Positions 22,087 to 33,837 of a DNA stretch of 64,000 bases are shown in pieces. Every line of letters starts with the position of its first letter. Within the stretch, counting starts at the first letter, position 1. The notes beneath the pieces are model-generated. The model saw nothing but the letters and a program-made list of their open reading frames with translations, ran no database searches and had not been told where the DNA came from. Made by a program: the position numbers and the translations under genes. The stretch covers positions 16,577,726 to 16,641,725 of the forward strand of contig NC_063448.1 of NCBI RefSeq assembly GCF_020379485.1, in the 5' to 3' direction. This DNA is from Brassica napus. Its lineage: Eukaryota > Streptophyta > Magnoliopsida > Brassicales > Brassicaceae.

Positions 22087-24917
22087 ATGAACACAAAGAG
22101 CAGAGGTCCAACAAACCTAGTTCCAAGAGTTGAAGACATTAGAGCACTTGAGAGGGAGATAGCAAGACAAAGAAGAGAAGTAGAGCAACAGGCTCACTTG
22201 CAAGGGTTGTGGTTTGATATGGAGAATCTGCCTCAAGATGGTGAAGCCCAAGGAGGCAATGGTCCAAGAGCTGATCCTTTTAGACCACAGCGCCAAGCTC
22301 GTGCCATTGGAGCCTATGATCAACCTCACATTCATGGTCATAGGTTGGGAATCAGAGCACCAGCTGTGGAGAACAACAACTTCGAGATCAAGTCAGGGCT
22401 GCTCAACACTATAGAGAACAACAAGTATCATGGTCTTGCTGCTGAAGACCCTTTTGATCACTTGTACAAGTTTGATCAGTACTGTGGCTTGTCCAAAACA
22501 AATGGTGTTTCTGAAGATGCTTTCAAGCTGAAGCTATTTCCTTTCTCTTTGGGAGACAAGGCACACCAATGGGAGAAGACTCTTCCAAGTGACACTGTCA
22601 CTACTTGGGAAGATTGCAAGAGAGCTTTCCTAGAAAAGTTCTTTTTTACTTCAAGGACAGCTAAGATCAGGAACGAAATCTCCGGGTTTCAACAAAAAGG
22701 TCTAGAGAGCTTCAGTGAAGCATGGGAGAGGTTCAAGGGTTATTGGTCTCAATGCCCTCATCATGGTTTCAGCAAGGAGAGCTTGCTTAGCACCTTCTAT
22801 AGAGGAGCCTTACCATAGTGCAGAAACAGGCTTGATACTGCCAGCAATGGTTTTTTCTTGGGGAGAAGTGAAGAAGAAGCAGAGGAACTGGTGGAGAACA
22901 TGGCTAAGAGCGACTCAGTCTACAGCGAGGAGCATGATAGGGTCAACAGAAATGATGATCAACAGACAAAGAAAGAGATCAAGTCCTTGCAGGAGAAGAT
23001 GGACTTGCTTCTTTCTAACCAAGCTAAACAAGAGCAGGTCAATTTTGTGGGTGGTCCTATTCAAGCGATTCCTCCCAAGATTAATGAGGTTGATGGTTTG
23101 GAAGGACAAGAAGAGTTGTGCTTCATCAACAACAATGGTTCTTGGTACAGGAAGGAACCTAACTTTCAGTACAACAACTATCAGCAAAAGTCCTACTCAA
23201 ACAACCAGCAAGGAGGATACCAGCAGAGGCAAAACACTCAGCAAGGGAGCTATCAGCCTAGGCAAAACACCCCTCCTGGTTTCAACAATAACAACAATCA
23301 GTCTACTCAAGCTCAAGGAAGTTCTTCACAAGCTCCAGCTTCAGATACAAGTGTGGATGCAATGTTCAAGAAACTTTTGGATTTTCAGGCTAAGAATGAG
23401 AAGACAATGGGTTATGAGTTCACGAAAATTCACTCCAAGATTGATGGAAGTTACTATGAGCTCAACAACAAGATCCGCAATTTGGAGAATCAGTTTGCTT
23501 CTATGAACTCTCAGCCAAGTCGCCAACAAGGGGCATTACCTGGAAAGCCATAGCAAAATCTCAAGGAGACAATGAAAGCCATCACCCTTAGGAGTGGAAA
23601 ACAGCTACCACCAAGAACTCTCATTAGGGATAATGATAAGCAAGATGGGAAGGTGGTCATCAATGTGGATGATGATGTGGTTATTATGGATGAGAAGACC
23701 AATGAAGAGATCTTGGAGAAAATAGTTGAAGCAAAAGGAAAGGGTAAAATTGGAGAAGAAAAGAAGGGGGAGAACAAGAATGAAGTTGCTACTTCATCAA
23801 AAGGAGCTCTATTCAATCCTCCTCCCTATGAACCAAAAGTTCCTTTTCCCGGTAGATTCAAGAGACAGCTTTTGGAGCAATACAAGGATTTATTTGAGAA
23901 GCAAATGAGTGAAGTTCAGATTACTATGCCCATAATTGATGCCTTCATGCTAGTGCCTCAATACAGCAAGTTCCTCAAGGATGCTGTAACTAAGAAGAAG
24001 AAGGAGATGGAAGGCATGGTGGTTCTTACTCATGAGTGTAGTGCTATTATCCAAAGGCAAACCATCCTAAGAAGCTTGAAGATCCAGGAAGCTTTACTTT
24101 ACCTTGTGCCATTGAGAAATTTCCTTTTGAGAGGTGTCTATGCGATTTGGGAGCAAGTGTGAGCCTTATGTCTCTCTCCATTGCTAAAAGGCTTGGCTTT
24201 ACACAATACAAGAAGTGTAGACTCTCTCTTGTGCTAGCTGATCGCTCAGTGAAGATTCCCATTGGTATCCTAGAAGATCCCCCTGTTATGGTTGGAAATT
24301 GTGAGATTCCTACAGATTTTGTGGTGTTGGAGATGGATGAAGAACCAACAGATCCTTTGATATTGGGGAGACCTTTCTTGGCTACAGCAGGAGCAGTTGT
24401 GAATGTTAAGGAAGGGAAGATTGATCTTCACTTTGGAAAGGGAAACATTCTTCACTTTGACATCAAGGAGGTGATGAAGAAGCCTATTATTCAAAGCCAA
24501 GCATTCTACATTGAGGAGATGGAGGTTTTAGCTGATGAACTTCTAGAGGAGTTGGCACTTGAAGACTCTCTACAACATGCCTTAACAATTGAGAGAGAGG
24601 TCCAAATGGTTGAGAACAAGGAAAGTGATGCTTATGTGAAGATGCTGGACTCTCACACGGATATTAGTGATGAAGAACAGAATAAGAAGCTTTCATATGA
24701 GGATCACCATGCTTCCTCAGCTACTCAACAAGAGAACCTCCAAGAGGATGATTGGAGTGAACTCAAAGCACCAAAAGTGGAGCTTAAACCTCTTCCCCAT
24801 GGTGTAAGGTATGCTTTCCTTGGCTCTACATGGGAGCCACAACAGAGGAGGAGAGAACCTCGGTTCCTCTCTCCGACCCCATTCCCGCCTAGCCAAAAAG
24901 AAATGAAGTCAAGCTAG
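22087..24917 (+). pseudogene. Athila-like gag-protease pseudogene
   Basis: ATG 22087 opens [15 protein letters not shown]. The gag core ([40 protein letters not shown]) covers about 22400-22800, and a Q/N-rich region follows to 23530. In-frame stops occur at 22816 and 23551. A 1-bp loss near 24067 moves the protease into the third frame, where CDLGASVSLM (about 24143) carries the catalytic D with GAS, followed by ILGRPFLATA. Gag packages the RNA and the protease matures it. The frame ends at 24915 in unrelated sequence shortly after LKPLPHGVRYAFLG, the linker that normally leads into reverse transcriptase, so the deletion point lies near 24830. Confidence 0.85.
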
Positions 24918-25059
24918 AGACTTAAAACAAGCTCACTTGGGAGGAAGTCCCATGTCTATCCTTGTACATATTTTTATCTTTTAATTTTTCTATTACTAGT
25001 ATGTCTTTGGCTATTTTTCCGTGTCTATCAGATCTTCAGGTCCAAGAGGAGAGATTGTG
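24918..25059 (+). other. Junction between protease remnant and internal module
   Basis: A short non-coding AT-rich stretch follows the protease frame. It replaces the several kilobases of reverse transcriptase and integrase that an autonomous Athila would have here. No remnant of either domain is visible. Confidence 0.6.
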
Positions 25060-25335
25060 GCATTAAACGAGGTGTGGCGAGGTTCAAAACGCTCACAGCG
25101 GCCAACCACAGCGGCCTAAGCATACCGCTGCGACCAAACGAGAAGATGAGAAATATGCTTCAAGTGTCACAGCGGTATCTCGGAGCGGTCTCCTCAAACC
25201 GCTGTGAAAATACTCTACTCCCTGCCCGATTCGTACTTGTCGCATCAGTCTGTGAGGTTTTGAGGCAATAAGCCGCTGTGAGAGTCGCAGCGGTCTTGTG
25301 GAGCGGTTTACGGTGACCGCTACGAGTCTCAATTG
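25060..25335 (+). repeat. Internal copy of the LTR AGCGGC-rich module
   Basis: The arrangement seen in the LTR at 20860-21020 recurs in diverged form: CAGCGGT, GACCGCT / AACCGCT, GAAAATAC, TCCCTGCC, GTTCGTACTTGTCGCA or its ATTCGTACTTGTCGCA variant, AGCCGCTG, GGAGCGGTTT. Order and spacing are similar. It lies upstream of the ATHILA ORF-1 leader. Confidence 0.75.
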
Positions 25336-25379
25336 CGCGTACCGGCGTCGATTTCCGGTTCAATTCAACTGAACCGGAT

Positions 25380-25961
25380 CGAAATCACCAAACCGGACGC
25401 GAGACACTTCTTCTTCCTCTCCAAAATCGTATCTCTCTCTATCCCTTTTCACAAAACTCCATACTTTCATTCTCTCAAGCATAAGAACTCATAAATCTCT
25501 CAATTCTTCACCAAATTCGTTGATTCAAGTTGTTATCTCCGTGATTTCACTTCGACTTTTCATTTCCCTACTCTTGTTTATCTGAAACAAGCTAAGGTAT
25601 AAAGAAATCGTCATCTAATTTTCGGATTCAAAATTTCCCATTTTTTTTCAAAGTGGTTGCATGGTTGATTTCTTGTTCAATACTCGTTAATTATGTCCTT
25701 TTATGCTTGATTGAGGCGTTGGGTAGATGAAAAACGTGTTTAATTGATCTGAATTCGAATTTGAAAAAGTTAGGGTTCATATTGGGGGTTTTAGAAAATT
25801 GAAATGGGAGTGATTGTTTGATGTTAAAATTGAGTTTATTGAGTCATAGAAGATGAGTATGAATGCCATTTTCTGTTTTTGAACTCATTAACTCTTTCCA
25901 AGCTTTAATTTGTTTCTTATTGATCATGTCACTTATACAATTTCGAGCTTGTTGATAGCAG
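25380..25961 (+). promoter_or_regulatory. CT-rich leader and likely 5' intron of the ATHILA ORF-1 gene
   Basis: A CT-rich, host-like leader runs from about 25400 to 25597 and ends in AAGCTAAG before GTATAAAG, a plausible donor. An AT-rich stretch follows, ending in GATAGCAG at 25961, a plausible acceptor, three bases before the ATG at 25965. Read together these look like an untranslated exon and an intron serving the env-position gene. Splicing is inferred from the signals only. Confidence 0.45.
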
Positions 25962-25964
25962 GAC

Positions 25965-27748
25965 ATGGGGAAAGATTGCGGACCCGGAACTGATCGCATT
26001 GTGGATGTAGGCACTTCGTCTCGAGCTGGGACAAGAACCAACCCACCACGAGCAGGCCGACCAACGCCAAACACACCAGCTCAGGTTTCCCGGTGCAAAG
26101 CTCCACAGCAAAAAGAAAAGTCGCCAGCTGACAGAGCGACATTGGAGGCAGAGATCGAAGAGATGATAGAAGAGGGTCTTAGAGCTGAGACTGAAGATGA
26201 GGAGGAAGAAACACCTGCTCCCAAGCCAGCTAAGAAGCGGAAGAGAGTGCCCCCAACCAGCAAACCGACTTCAGCACAACTCTATGAGCGCCTTTATGAT
26301 GATGTCAAATGGAACCCCATGAGATTTCCGGATGCTGAAGCTCTTCATGCGCTTGGATCTATGAAGATGTAAGGATGATTCTCCGGAACATGGGCATGGA
26401 GTCACTACTTGGCATGAGCTACGGGGTTCACAAGGAGGCTTCTTGTGAGTTTTTGTCTACATTCTTCGTGCAATACCATTGCGACGAACATAGGACCGAG
26501 GGGTTTGGGCGCATCAGCTTTAAGATCAATGAGAGAACCTATAAGGTGGGTTTCAAGAAGCTAAGCTCCATTCTCGGCTTCTCGGACAATCGTGGGTCGT
26601 TTCTACCTGCTAGGTCGGCAATTGTGGATGACATATGGACAGTGATTACGGGGTGGTCGCGTACAGTGGGAGAGGACAAGAGCAATGACATCTCTAACCC
26701 GGGAGTGAGATATGCCCACAAGGTCCTTACTCACACCTTTTACTCACGGAGGGAACCGGGCGGAGCAAACGATGATGAGCTCAAACTTCTAGCTCTTGGA
26801 CTTCTCCCGATTCTTGAGGAAGGAATGCTACTCCACACCGATCCGGAAGATTTTGAGGATTTGGGACTTGTGGGATTGTTGATGAAGCGGTTTGAGTACT
26901 ATCGAGATTGGGCTTGGACAACTCCGAATGAAAAACAGACGCTGTTTATCGGGAGCTTCATTACTCCGATCTTGGAAGCATTTGGGATAGATTTGGGACC
27001 TCGGGATCATGCTTCAGCCTCCATTGATCTTGCTTACTTGAAGAAAACCCACTTCCTTACCGGCCAATCTGGCGATCGGTATGGTTACCCCTTTTGGTCC
27101 ACTGACCTCAACCCTGAGCAGCTACAGATATTCCTCCCTTGTGAGAGGTTGACGACGCTATCTGATCCTCGGCATGTACTCTTCGCTCCAGCTGCTCATG
27201 AGCTCATTCCCGCAGATTTTGGTGTACTTGAGACCATCACCAAAGTGCGCAAGAAGAAGACCAAGGCCAGTTCTTCTCGGGCAGCTCGTCCTAGTGATGC
27301 TGATGACGAAGGACCGACCACACCAGCCCTGGTGTATGGGACAGAGAGATGCCACTTTCAGCCTTATGGTGGAGTTACACCGAACGTTGCATTGCGCCAA
27401 GCTCTCTCTCAAAACGCCAAGTTGCTTCGGTGGAACAAGATGCAAGATTCCACCATCTACAAGCTGAAGAACTCAGTGAAAGCGCTTAAGAGACAGATGA
27501 AAAAGGTCACTGCACTTCTCTCTCAAGTGTTTATCGGTTCTGGTTGTCAACGGGATGACGTGTTGGCTGGTGCTGGTCCATCTACTCTCCCATACCCTGT
27601 CTTCTATGGACCTCCTCGTTCCCCGGAGTACCGACTCCGTCTTAGACGCAGGAACACAGCTCCTCCACCCCGAGCCTCCTCCAACGAGTCTCCTTCAGTC
27701 GCTACCGACGACGACGACGACACGGAGGGAGCATCCTCCTTTGTTTAG
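25965..27748 (+). pseudogene. ATHILA ORF-1 family gene (env position), frameshifted
   Basis: ATG 25965 opens a 135-codon frame with an acidic, lysine-rich section (EAEIEEMIEEGL, PAKKRKRVPPTS, about 26145-26260). A 1-bp loss near 26358 shifts the rest into the second frame, which runs to 27748. That part has SCEFLSTFFVQY, FKKLSSILGF and WSRTVGEDKSN, a coiled section near 27400-27530, and a C-terminal tail rich in S, P and D. This is the plant-specific ATHILA ORF-1 protein found in Athila elements downstream of pol. Its function is not established and an envelope role is a suggestion from position only. Apart from the one frameshift the reading is open. Confidence 0.85.
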
Positions 27749-29360
27749 CCAGGTATCATCCTCACCCTTCCATTGCATATACCAGTTTCTTTGCATTTAT
27801 TTCCCTTTTCGGTATCTCCTCCTACTTTCTAACACAGAGACTGTGTGAACAAAGTTTGGGGGAGGTATCAAGTATTTGATCATGTTTTCTTTGATGAATT
27901 GAGTCTCATGCATTGCATTGTACATATATATGCATAGAAAAAACCAAAAAAATTAAAAGATTTGAAAAACACAAAAAGAAACATGTAGTTGCATCACTTG
28001 CACTTTTAAGATTGAGTCTAGAGCATATAGGTTGCATTCACTTGCATTGGGAATAATGATTTAAAATGCCTTGCAAAGAACCCTTGTCTAGAACTCAAAA
28101 TGACACCCTAGTTAAACATATCAAGTAGCTTAAGCATCTCTTGAAAACCTTGTACGCTTCGAGCCTTGAAAACTCTTCTTGAAACTTGTTTGCTTGCTTG
28201 ATGTGAGCATTGTTCTTAAGATCAGCTCCAATCTAAACTTGGCTTGAATGAACTTAATCTCTCTTGCATATGGGCATTTGCATACTTGATCATGGATCTC
28301 ATACACATTTGGGTTATCTTATTCCTTCATACCTATCTTTGTTAACCCAAATGACACTCTTTACCCTAAAACCCTAACCATTCTTTGAGACCAAACATTG
28401 AGTTGCATGAGTGAGGCCTCTTTTGATAGCTTGTCATGTGCAAAATCTTGAAAGTATTGGAGGCGACATAGGTTTATTCTCATCTTTGCTAGCACAATGA
28501 GTTAGTATTTGGGGATGGTGAGAGGGGTTTGTGTGTTTTAAATTTCAATATCTTGGGTTTGGAGAGTGAGAAAGATGAGAGATATGAAAATAAAGCTCCT
28601 AGGGATATATAAAAAAAAGAAAAGAACAAAAATAATAATAAGAAGCTCTTGATTATGCAACAAAGAACCTTCCCCCTAATAAAAAAAAAAAGAAGATCAA
28701 AAAGAAGTTGGGGAAGGAAATGAAAAAGGGTTAGAGCTTGTAGAAAGTGGATTAAAATCCCTAGTGAGTGGGTCAAAAAAAAAAAAAAGAGTTGCACATT
28801 GGGTGAGTGATGTGAGGGGTTTATATTGATTTTTGAGATGATGATAAAGAGGGCAGAACTTGTGATCATTTATAACAAAATGGGGTAGAATGATGAGAAT
28901 GAATCTATGTATACATGAGTTGCTTCTAATCTTAGATAAATTTTGCATAATGATCAAGCTCCTTGTTTTGAGTGATAACCACCCTTAAATAAAAACATTT
29001 GAACCCATCTCTTCATTCATATTAGACCATTGCATACCTAGCCAAATGATTGAGATCATGTGCCCATTAGTGAGACTTCACCTTGTGTGTGTGTGTGTGA
29101 ATCAATGTGAGAGCTGATTGAAGGGACTTGTTGGTAAAGAGTATTGCAACTTGAGTAGAGGAAAAAGAGTATGGATAGGCCTAGAGAAGCTAGAGTATAA
29201 TAAGGAGAATGCTCATGCTATTTGCTATGTTTCTTTAGGATGTTAAGTTGAGTGCTAGGAAGTGTTACTTTTGGCTATGAGTTCCCACCTTCAAACCTCT
29301 CTCTCTTATGAGTTCTTACAAGGTCACTTGAGGACAAGTAAGATACAAGTTTGGGGGAGT
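27749..29360 (+). other. Athila-like 3' spacer with two polypurine tracts
   Basis: This is 1.6 kb without coding signal. It contains a first tract AAAGTTTGGGGGAGG at 27851-27865 and the tract used for plus-strand priming, GTTTGGGGGAG, ending beside the LTR at 29360. Homopolymer A runs lie at 28610-28700 and 28775-28790 and a TG microsatellite at 29083-29099. The minus-strand frames at 28489-28957 come from the A-rich runs. Confidence 0.7.
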
Positions 29361-30733
29361 TGATATCTTCTCTATTTGCATTGTTTTAACCATTCATTCT
29401 TGCATATGTTGACCATTTAGGATAGCATTTAGATATGTTTAGGTTGCATTGCATTACATATGTCCTTATCAGGTGGTGGAGATTTCAAATGGTGACTTTG
29501 GAGCATTTAGAGATGGTTTGGAGGCAAAAGGGGTGATTCTCGAGAAGGAGACGCATTGATCAAGTGTCCCAGCGGCATAAGGACGTCCCAGCGGACTTTT
29601 GGCCCCTCAAGAAGCCGCTGCAAGCGCTGAGAAACGGAGACTAAGTGTGGGAGCGGCCTTACGCAGCGGTGTGACGAGAAAATACCCCGTTCCCTGCCGC
29701 GTTCGTACTTGTCGCAGTGGTGTGATGACGAAGCAAGGAAGCCGCTGCGAGTGTCCCAGCGGCTAGGCGGAGCGGTTTCATGTGGCCGCTGCGAGTCAAG
29801 AAAGTCAACATTTTCCGTGTTTGACCAGATAATTACCAATTTGTGTTTTGGTTAACCCAGGTTTGTTGGGTTAAACCATGTTCGACTTTAAGCTACTATA
29901 AAGGTCCTTCAGACCTAATTGTAGGATCTTATCTTGTTTTCTATCTAATCACAAAAGAACTTTTAGGTGAAAGATCCTATCTTGATCATTTCTCTCTTGT
30001 GATTGCTTGATTATCTTGATCACTAATCATGATTAGCACCAAATCATCTTTGATTCTTGGGCTCATCATGGAGAGTAGTGAGTAGTCATCTTTGGATTCA
30101 TGGGTTAGGGAGATTAAGGGTGATTAAGCTAGATCTAAGGTGTTTAGGCATAGATCAATCTTATTCCTTGCTAGTAGAGGGCTTTTAATGCAACTTTAGA
30201 GTTGGCCTCTCTAAAGTTGAGCTCTAGGCATTTCATACCCGGAAGGTGTTTGATGAAATGCCTGAACCAACTCTCCTAAGCTTTTAACATCCTTTACCAA
30301 AGGGATTTGTTGTTAAAGGTGTTAAGATGGCTAGTAGACTTGAGATTAATGATTATTTAGATAACATTCAACCAAAGGAATTTGATGCTTGAGTTATCTA
30401 GGTAAATGAGCATTCATCTAGGGATAGAGTTTGCTTAGGATTGTGTCTAGGCCTAAGGTAGATATAGATTGGTTAAAAGTTGACACCTTTAGGTTGAATC
30501 TTGATCACCCAAGATCAATTCCCATAGCCCATGAGTTCTCCCTTCTTATAAGAAAGAAAGCTTTGTCCTTTATTGCATTTTAGGTAGTAATCTAGTTTCA
30601 AATCATCTCAAAAACTGGTAGCACTTAGATTAAGCATGGTCTTGCATTCCCTTTGCATCATAATCACTTAGGACTGGTTTGACATCCTATATATTACAAC
30701 ATTTGATTAGGGGCCTTGAAATCCTTATCATCA
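29361..30733 (+). repeat. 3' LTR of the Athila-like element
   Basis: It has the same termini as the 5' LTR. It lacks about 90 bp between two GCAGCGGTGT words and has scattered substitutions. It ends CTTATCATCA before the duplicated target ATATC. Confidence 0.9.
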
Positions 30734-30738
30734 ATATC

Positions 30739-31000
30739 TCCACTAGTGTATGTAGGAGCACTTTGGCCCTTATGAAAATGAAACAGTAGAAATTTCATTC
30801 CCGCAAATATCATAGTTATATTTGTATATGGAGTGCAATTACTCTATAAATATTTCCAACTTTTATTAATGCACATAGAAAGCTTTTCATTTCAAATTCA
30901 ATACAATCCATTACTTCGTAAGAACTATTTATTAGATTGACATTTCTGGATCCTTCTAGTATCAAATACTCAAGTTACCTAATCAAAAATATACATATAT
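30739..31000. other. Pre-insertion sequence between the Athila-like element and the family A LTR
   Basis: This is unique-looking AT-rich sequence with a TATAAATA word near 30855. Removing the Athila-like element joins it to 20435-20493. The exact start of the next LTR is not identifiable. Confidence 0.35.
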
Positions 31001-32264
31001 CACGACGGAATCAATGCCTGAAAGTTCTCGGAAAACCAACTCTCGATCGATCCTTGAAAATTAGACATTCCCGGAAAACGGTTAAATCAAATAAAAGACA
31101 GTTTTTCGCGGATGCAAACCGAGGAACGTTGAGAAGAGGATCAGTCTGGATGAGGTCTCAATCGTAAGCAAGGACCAACCACCTCGCCCTAGGGCGACGA
31201 CCGTCTCAGCACGGGTCACCTTGCCCATGGGCGAGGACGACCCACACCGAGATCACCTCGCCCATGGGCGAGGACGACCCGCACCGATGTCACCTCGCCC
31301 ATGGGCGAGGACGGCCCGCACCGAGGTCACCTCGCCCATGTGCGAGGACGACCCGCACCGAGGTCACCTCGCCCATGGGCGAGGACCGACCTTCTGTCCC
31401 GAACCGTGCATCCACGTCTAAGTTCCCGTAACACAATCCTCGGGCCCTTGGGTGCAATACCCATGTCTCATCTCGCTTAGGATTATCAAAGAAAGACTTC
31501 GGGAAAAGTTATAAAAAACTTGGTCGTCGAAACGGATTCCTGCCTGCCGTATAAAACGGCTATGGTTAGCTTAAACACCAGTTGCCTTAACTATACGGGG
31601 AATTGGAATCCTTTCGTAAAAACCAACGGCTGTTTCTTAGGAAAAATCGTAAAAACGTCTAAGTCCCAAAACGGCCCAAAAGAGGCCTGAACCGCGGCTA
31701 AACGGTCCACTTACGATTTTAGAACAGGATTGGGCCTAAGGCTTATATGACGGTCTATTTTTTATTCGCAGGAAAAGATAAATGTCAAGTTTCCGAAGAT
31801 AATCATGAAGGGTGACGAAAAATGGAAAAGCCCATCTCGCGACGAATCCGGCCCAGGACAATGTGCAAACCGATCTAGAGAGAGTATATAAAGAGGGCTT
31901 AAGGCAAGGAGCAAGGGGTAGCTTTCTCAGAGCAAAATTAATACTTAGAGCAATTTAGGCATTTTCCGTTTTTACTATCGAGCTGCGACTCGACTAGGTT
32001 AAAACTTAGGTGGCTAGACTAGCGAACGTACCGACAGCTCTCGTGGCCTAGAATCTTACTTGTTGTTCATGCTCAAACGCGAATTCAGAAATAAGACCTA
32101 TTTGTTCTCTTTTCGCTCTTTTACGATTTATTAGTTTCGACTCTTTCATATTGATTGTGTTGTGTGTGGTCCAGCAGATAACTGGGACCTTCAGGGAAAG
32201 TTAGGTTAGCTTGACGCTTTTCTCCGATTAACAAATCTCGACGGTGTGAATTCCGGTTCCCACG
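31000..32264 (+). mobile_element. Solo-type LTR of family A (left boundary uncertain)
   Basis: From about 31780 it matches the LTRs at 1-413 and, inverted, at 1974 and 6694: GATAAATGTCAAGTTTCCG, a TATATAAAG box near 31877, CGAGCTGCGACTCGACTAGG, and a final GGTTCCCACG. Upstream parts (31430-31780) are not shared, so it belongs to a different subfamily. No internal element sequence follows 32264, which suggests a solo LTR. The left end is an estimate. Confidence 0.5.
31213..31391. repeat. 37-bp tandem array, five units, palindromic core
   Basis: CCCATG recurs at 31224, 31261, 31298, 31335 and 31372, each exactly 37 bp apart. The core TCGCCCATGGGCGA is a perfect 14-nt palindrome in the second, third and fifth units, and is altered in the first and fourth. 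GC content is much higher than in the surroundings. Confidence 0.9.
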
Positions 32265-33828
32265 TACACGAACAAATTCATATAATGGTTGAAGGAGTTA
32301 TCCTAGGATGTAGAAACGATTATTCGAGTTATTCCGACCATTAGCAATGTTTTATCTCTCCCAGAAACGACCATGATCTCAGACGTTGGATACAGAGTAA
32401 TAAAGTTACCGAACAGAAACTATGGATTTTCCAAAATACATTCCCACATTTCACACTGAAAAAAAAGAATTAGAATCAATTATTCGTCTCTCCCTCTCTT
32501 CCTCTCTTCAGCTTCGAGCTTGTCTCCTATTTTTATACTCATACTATATAATAAAGAATTTAAAACTATATTTATAACTTATAAGCGTTATATAATCTAA
32601 CCCAATTCATTTCACCAGCATACCATCCTCATATATATTTTATTTGACAATTCCTAATCTTGGGATTCTCGAAGTTACCAAAAACATTTTCAGATTCTCG
32701 GTTCTATACTCTGAACCCTCGTTCAGAAACTCGCTAGGCGCTATGCGTGCGGCACACCTGGGCCTAGCGATTTATCGAAAAATCGGAAAAAAAAATCGAG
32801 GAGTACGCGGGGCGGAATTTTTTGTATTTTTATACATATAATACCATATTTTATACATAAAATTAACATTTTAAGATGCAGTCACTATATAATATGGTTT
32901 CATAATTGTACAAAGAATTTACGTAGCCAAAGTAATTTTTGATGCATTGTAAATTGAGGAAGTGAAAGGTATGATCATTTTAAAATCAGATCAATAAAAA
33001 AAGTTATGTTGTAAAAGTCTTATCTTTATAGTTTTATAAGTGTTCAAAGATTCTCCACAGCATAATTGGTAAGCGGGCATTGGAATCTTCAACCAGGGCA
33101 GGGTTCGACGTCTTCTATATACTGTTATGTTACTTCTTACCCCTGTTCGGAATCTTTCGCGTGGAGTAATTTTTAGTGAGTTTATTGTTGTAAAAATATA
33201 CAAAAGATTCATCAAATACCAAAATAGATAATATAAAAACAAAAATCAAAAAATAATACACTCACAAGAATTACCAAAAATATATATAGTTTGGATCATG
33301 AGACTAACATGCAAATTAAAAGTATAAAGACTTATTATTTACGGTTAATGTGTTGGGTTTATTAATATTACAACTAATTGGGCTTTTAGAAAATAAACTG
33401 AAAATCGTGAAGTCCTGATAATAAGCTTGAGGAATGTCGTCTTCTTCGTTTGGATTGATTTATCGAACCACCGGACATGACAGAAACCACCACAGTATCA
33501 ATCATCAACAGTATCATGTGTACAACTTCGAATCATATGTTTATGCAACACTTCCGGGCTCATTATTTTTTGAGAATTACGCTATCGTTGTAATTCTAAT
33601 TGATCTGAGATTCCGAGTTTTTACTTTTTATACGCCGCGTTCTGTAATTCTACGGTCCAGGCGGACATAACTCGCCTCACCGTATAATGATACCGATCAC
33701 CCCTGACTCGCCACGGTGCAGCTCCGATCACCGTATTCTCGGCCGCAAAATCGGTGACTCGGCCGAATTATAGAACAAGGTCTGAACTGAGACAAGGTGG
33801 AGAGGAAGAAACGATCGAAGAATCAGGC
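32265..33828. other. Intergenic region, no supported gene
   Basis: This is AT-rich with a short GC-rich crucifer-type repeat near 32730-32815 (CGCTAGGCGCTA-like words). A frame at 33434-33670 begins ATGTCGTCTTCTTCG and has no recognisable domain. A frame on the minus strand at 32991-33242 overlaps a tRNA-like segment. The last part (33780-33837) looks like the leader of the HD-Zip pseudogene downstream. Confidence 0.45.
33056..33112 (+). repeat. tRNA-like A box and B box (SINE head or tRNA relic)
   Basis: CAGCATAATTGG at 33058 matches the internal pol III A box at all but its first base, and GGTTCGACGTC at 33102 matches the B box with one mismatch, 33 bp apart. The acceptor and T stems do not pair, so it is not a functional tRNA. 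A short SINE derived from a tRNA is possible, but no 3' tail was identified. Confidence 0.3.
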
Positions 33829-33837
33829 TCAAGAGGA

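Larger units (their letters stand above)
20494..30733 (+). mobile_element. Athila-like Gypsy element lacking RT and integrase
   Basis: LTRs at 20494-21956 and 29361-30733 start TGATATCTTCT and end CTTATCATCA. The PBS TGGCGCCGTTGCC at 21960 is the Athila type. Flanks AGATC (20489-20493) and ATATC (30734-30738) are a target duplication with one change. Inside are gag plus protease, then no reverse transcriptase, RNase H or integrase, then the ATHILA ORF-1 gene and a long 3' spacer. Athila elements usually carry full pol, so this is a non-autonomous derivative needing enzymes in trans. It sits 60 bp beyond Copia-1. Confidence 0.9.

Noticed and set aside
26081..27445. Minus-strand frames opposite ATHILA ORF-1
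   Set aside because: They are antisense shadows of a long coding region with recognisable family motifs on the plus strand.
28489..28957. Minus-strand frames of 86-126 codons
   Set aside because: They come from A-rich homopolymer stretches in the Athila-like 3' spacer, giving F/L/S-rich translations without motifs.
31213..31391. CRISPR-like array
   Set aside because: Units are contiguous at 37 bp with no unique spacers, in a plant genome, so it is an ordinary tandem repeat.
33434..33670. Possible small gene starting MSSSSFGLIYRTTGHD
   Set aside because: It has no recognisable domain, no splice context and atypical composition downstream; could be a relic but is not supportable.
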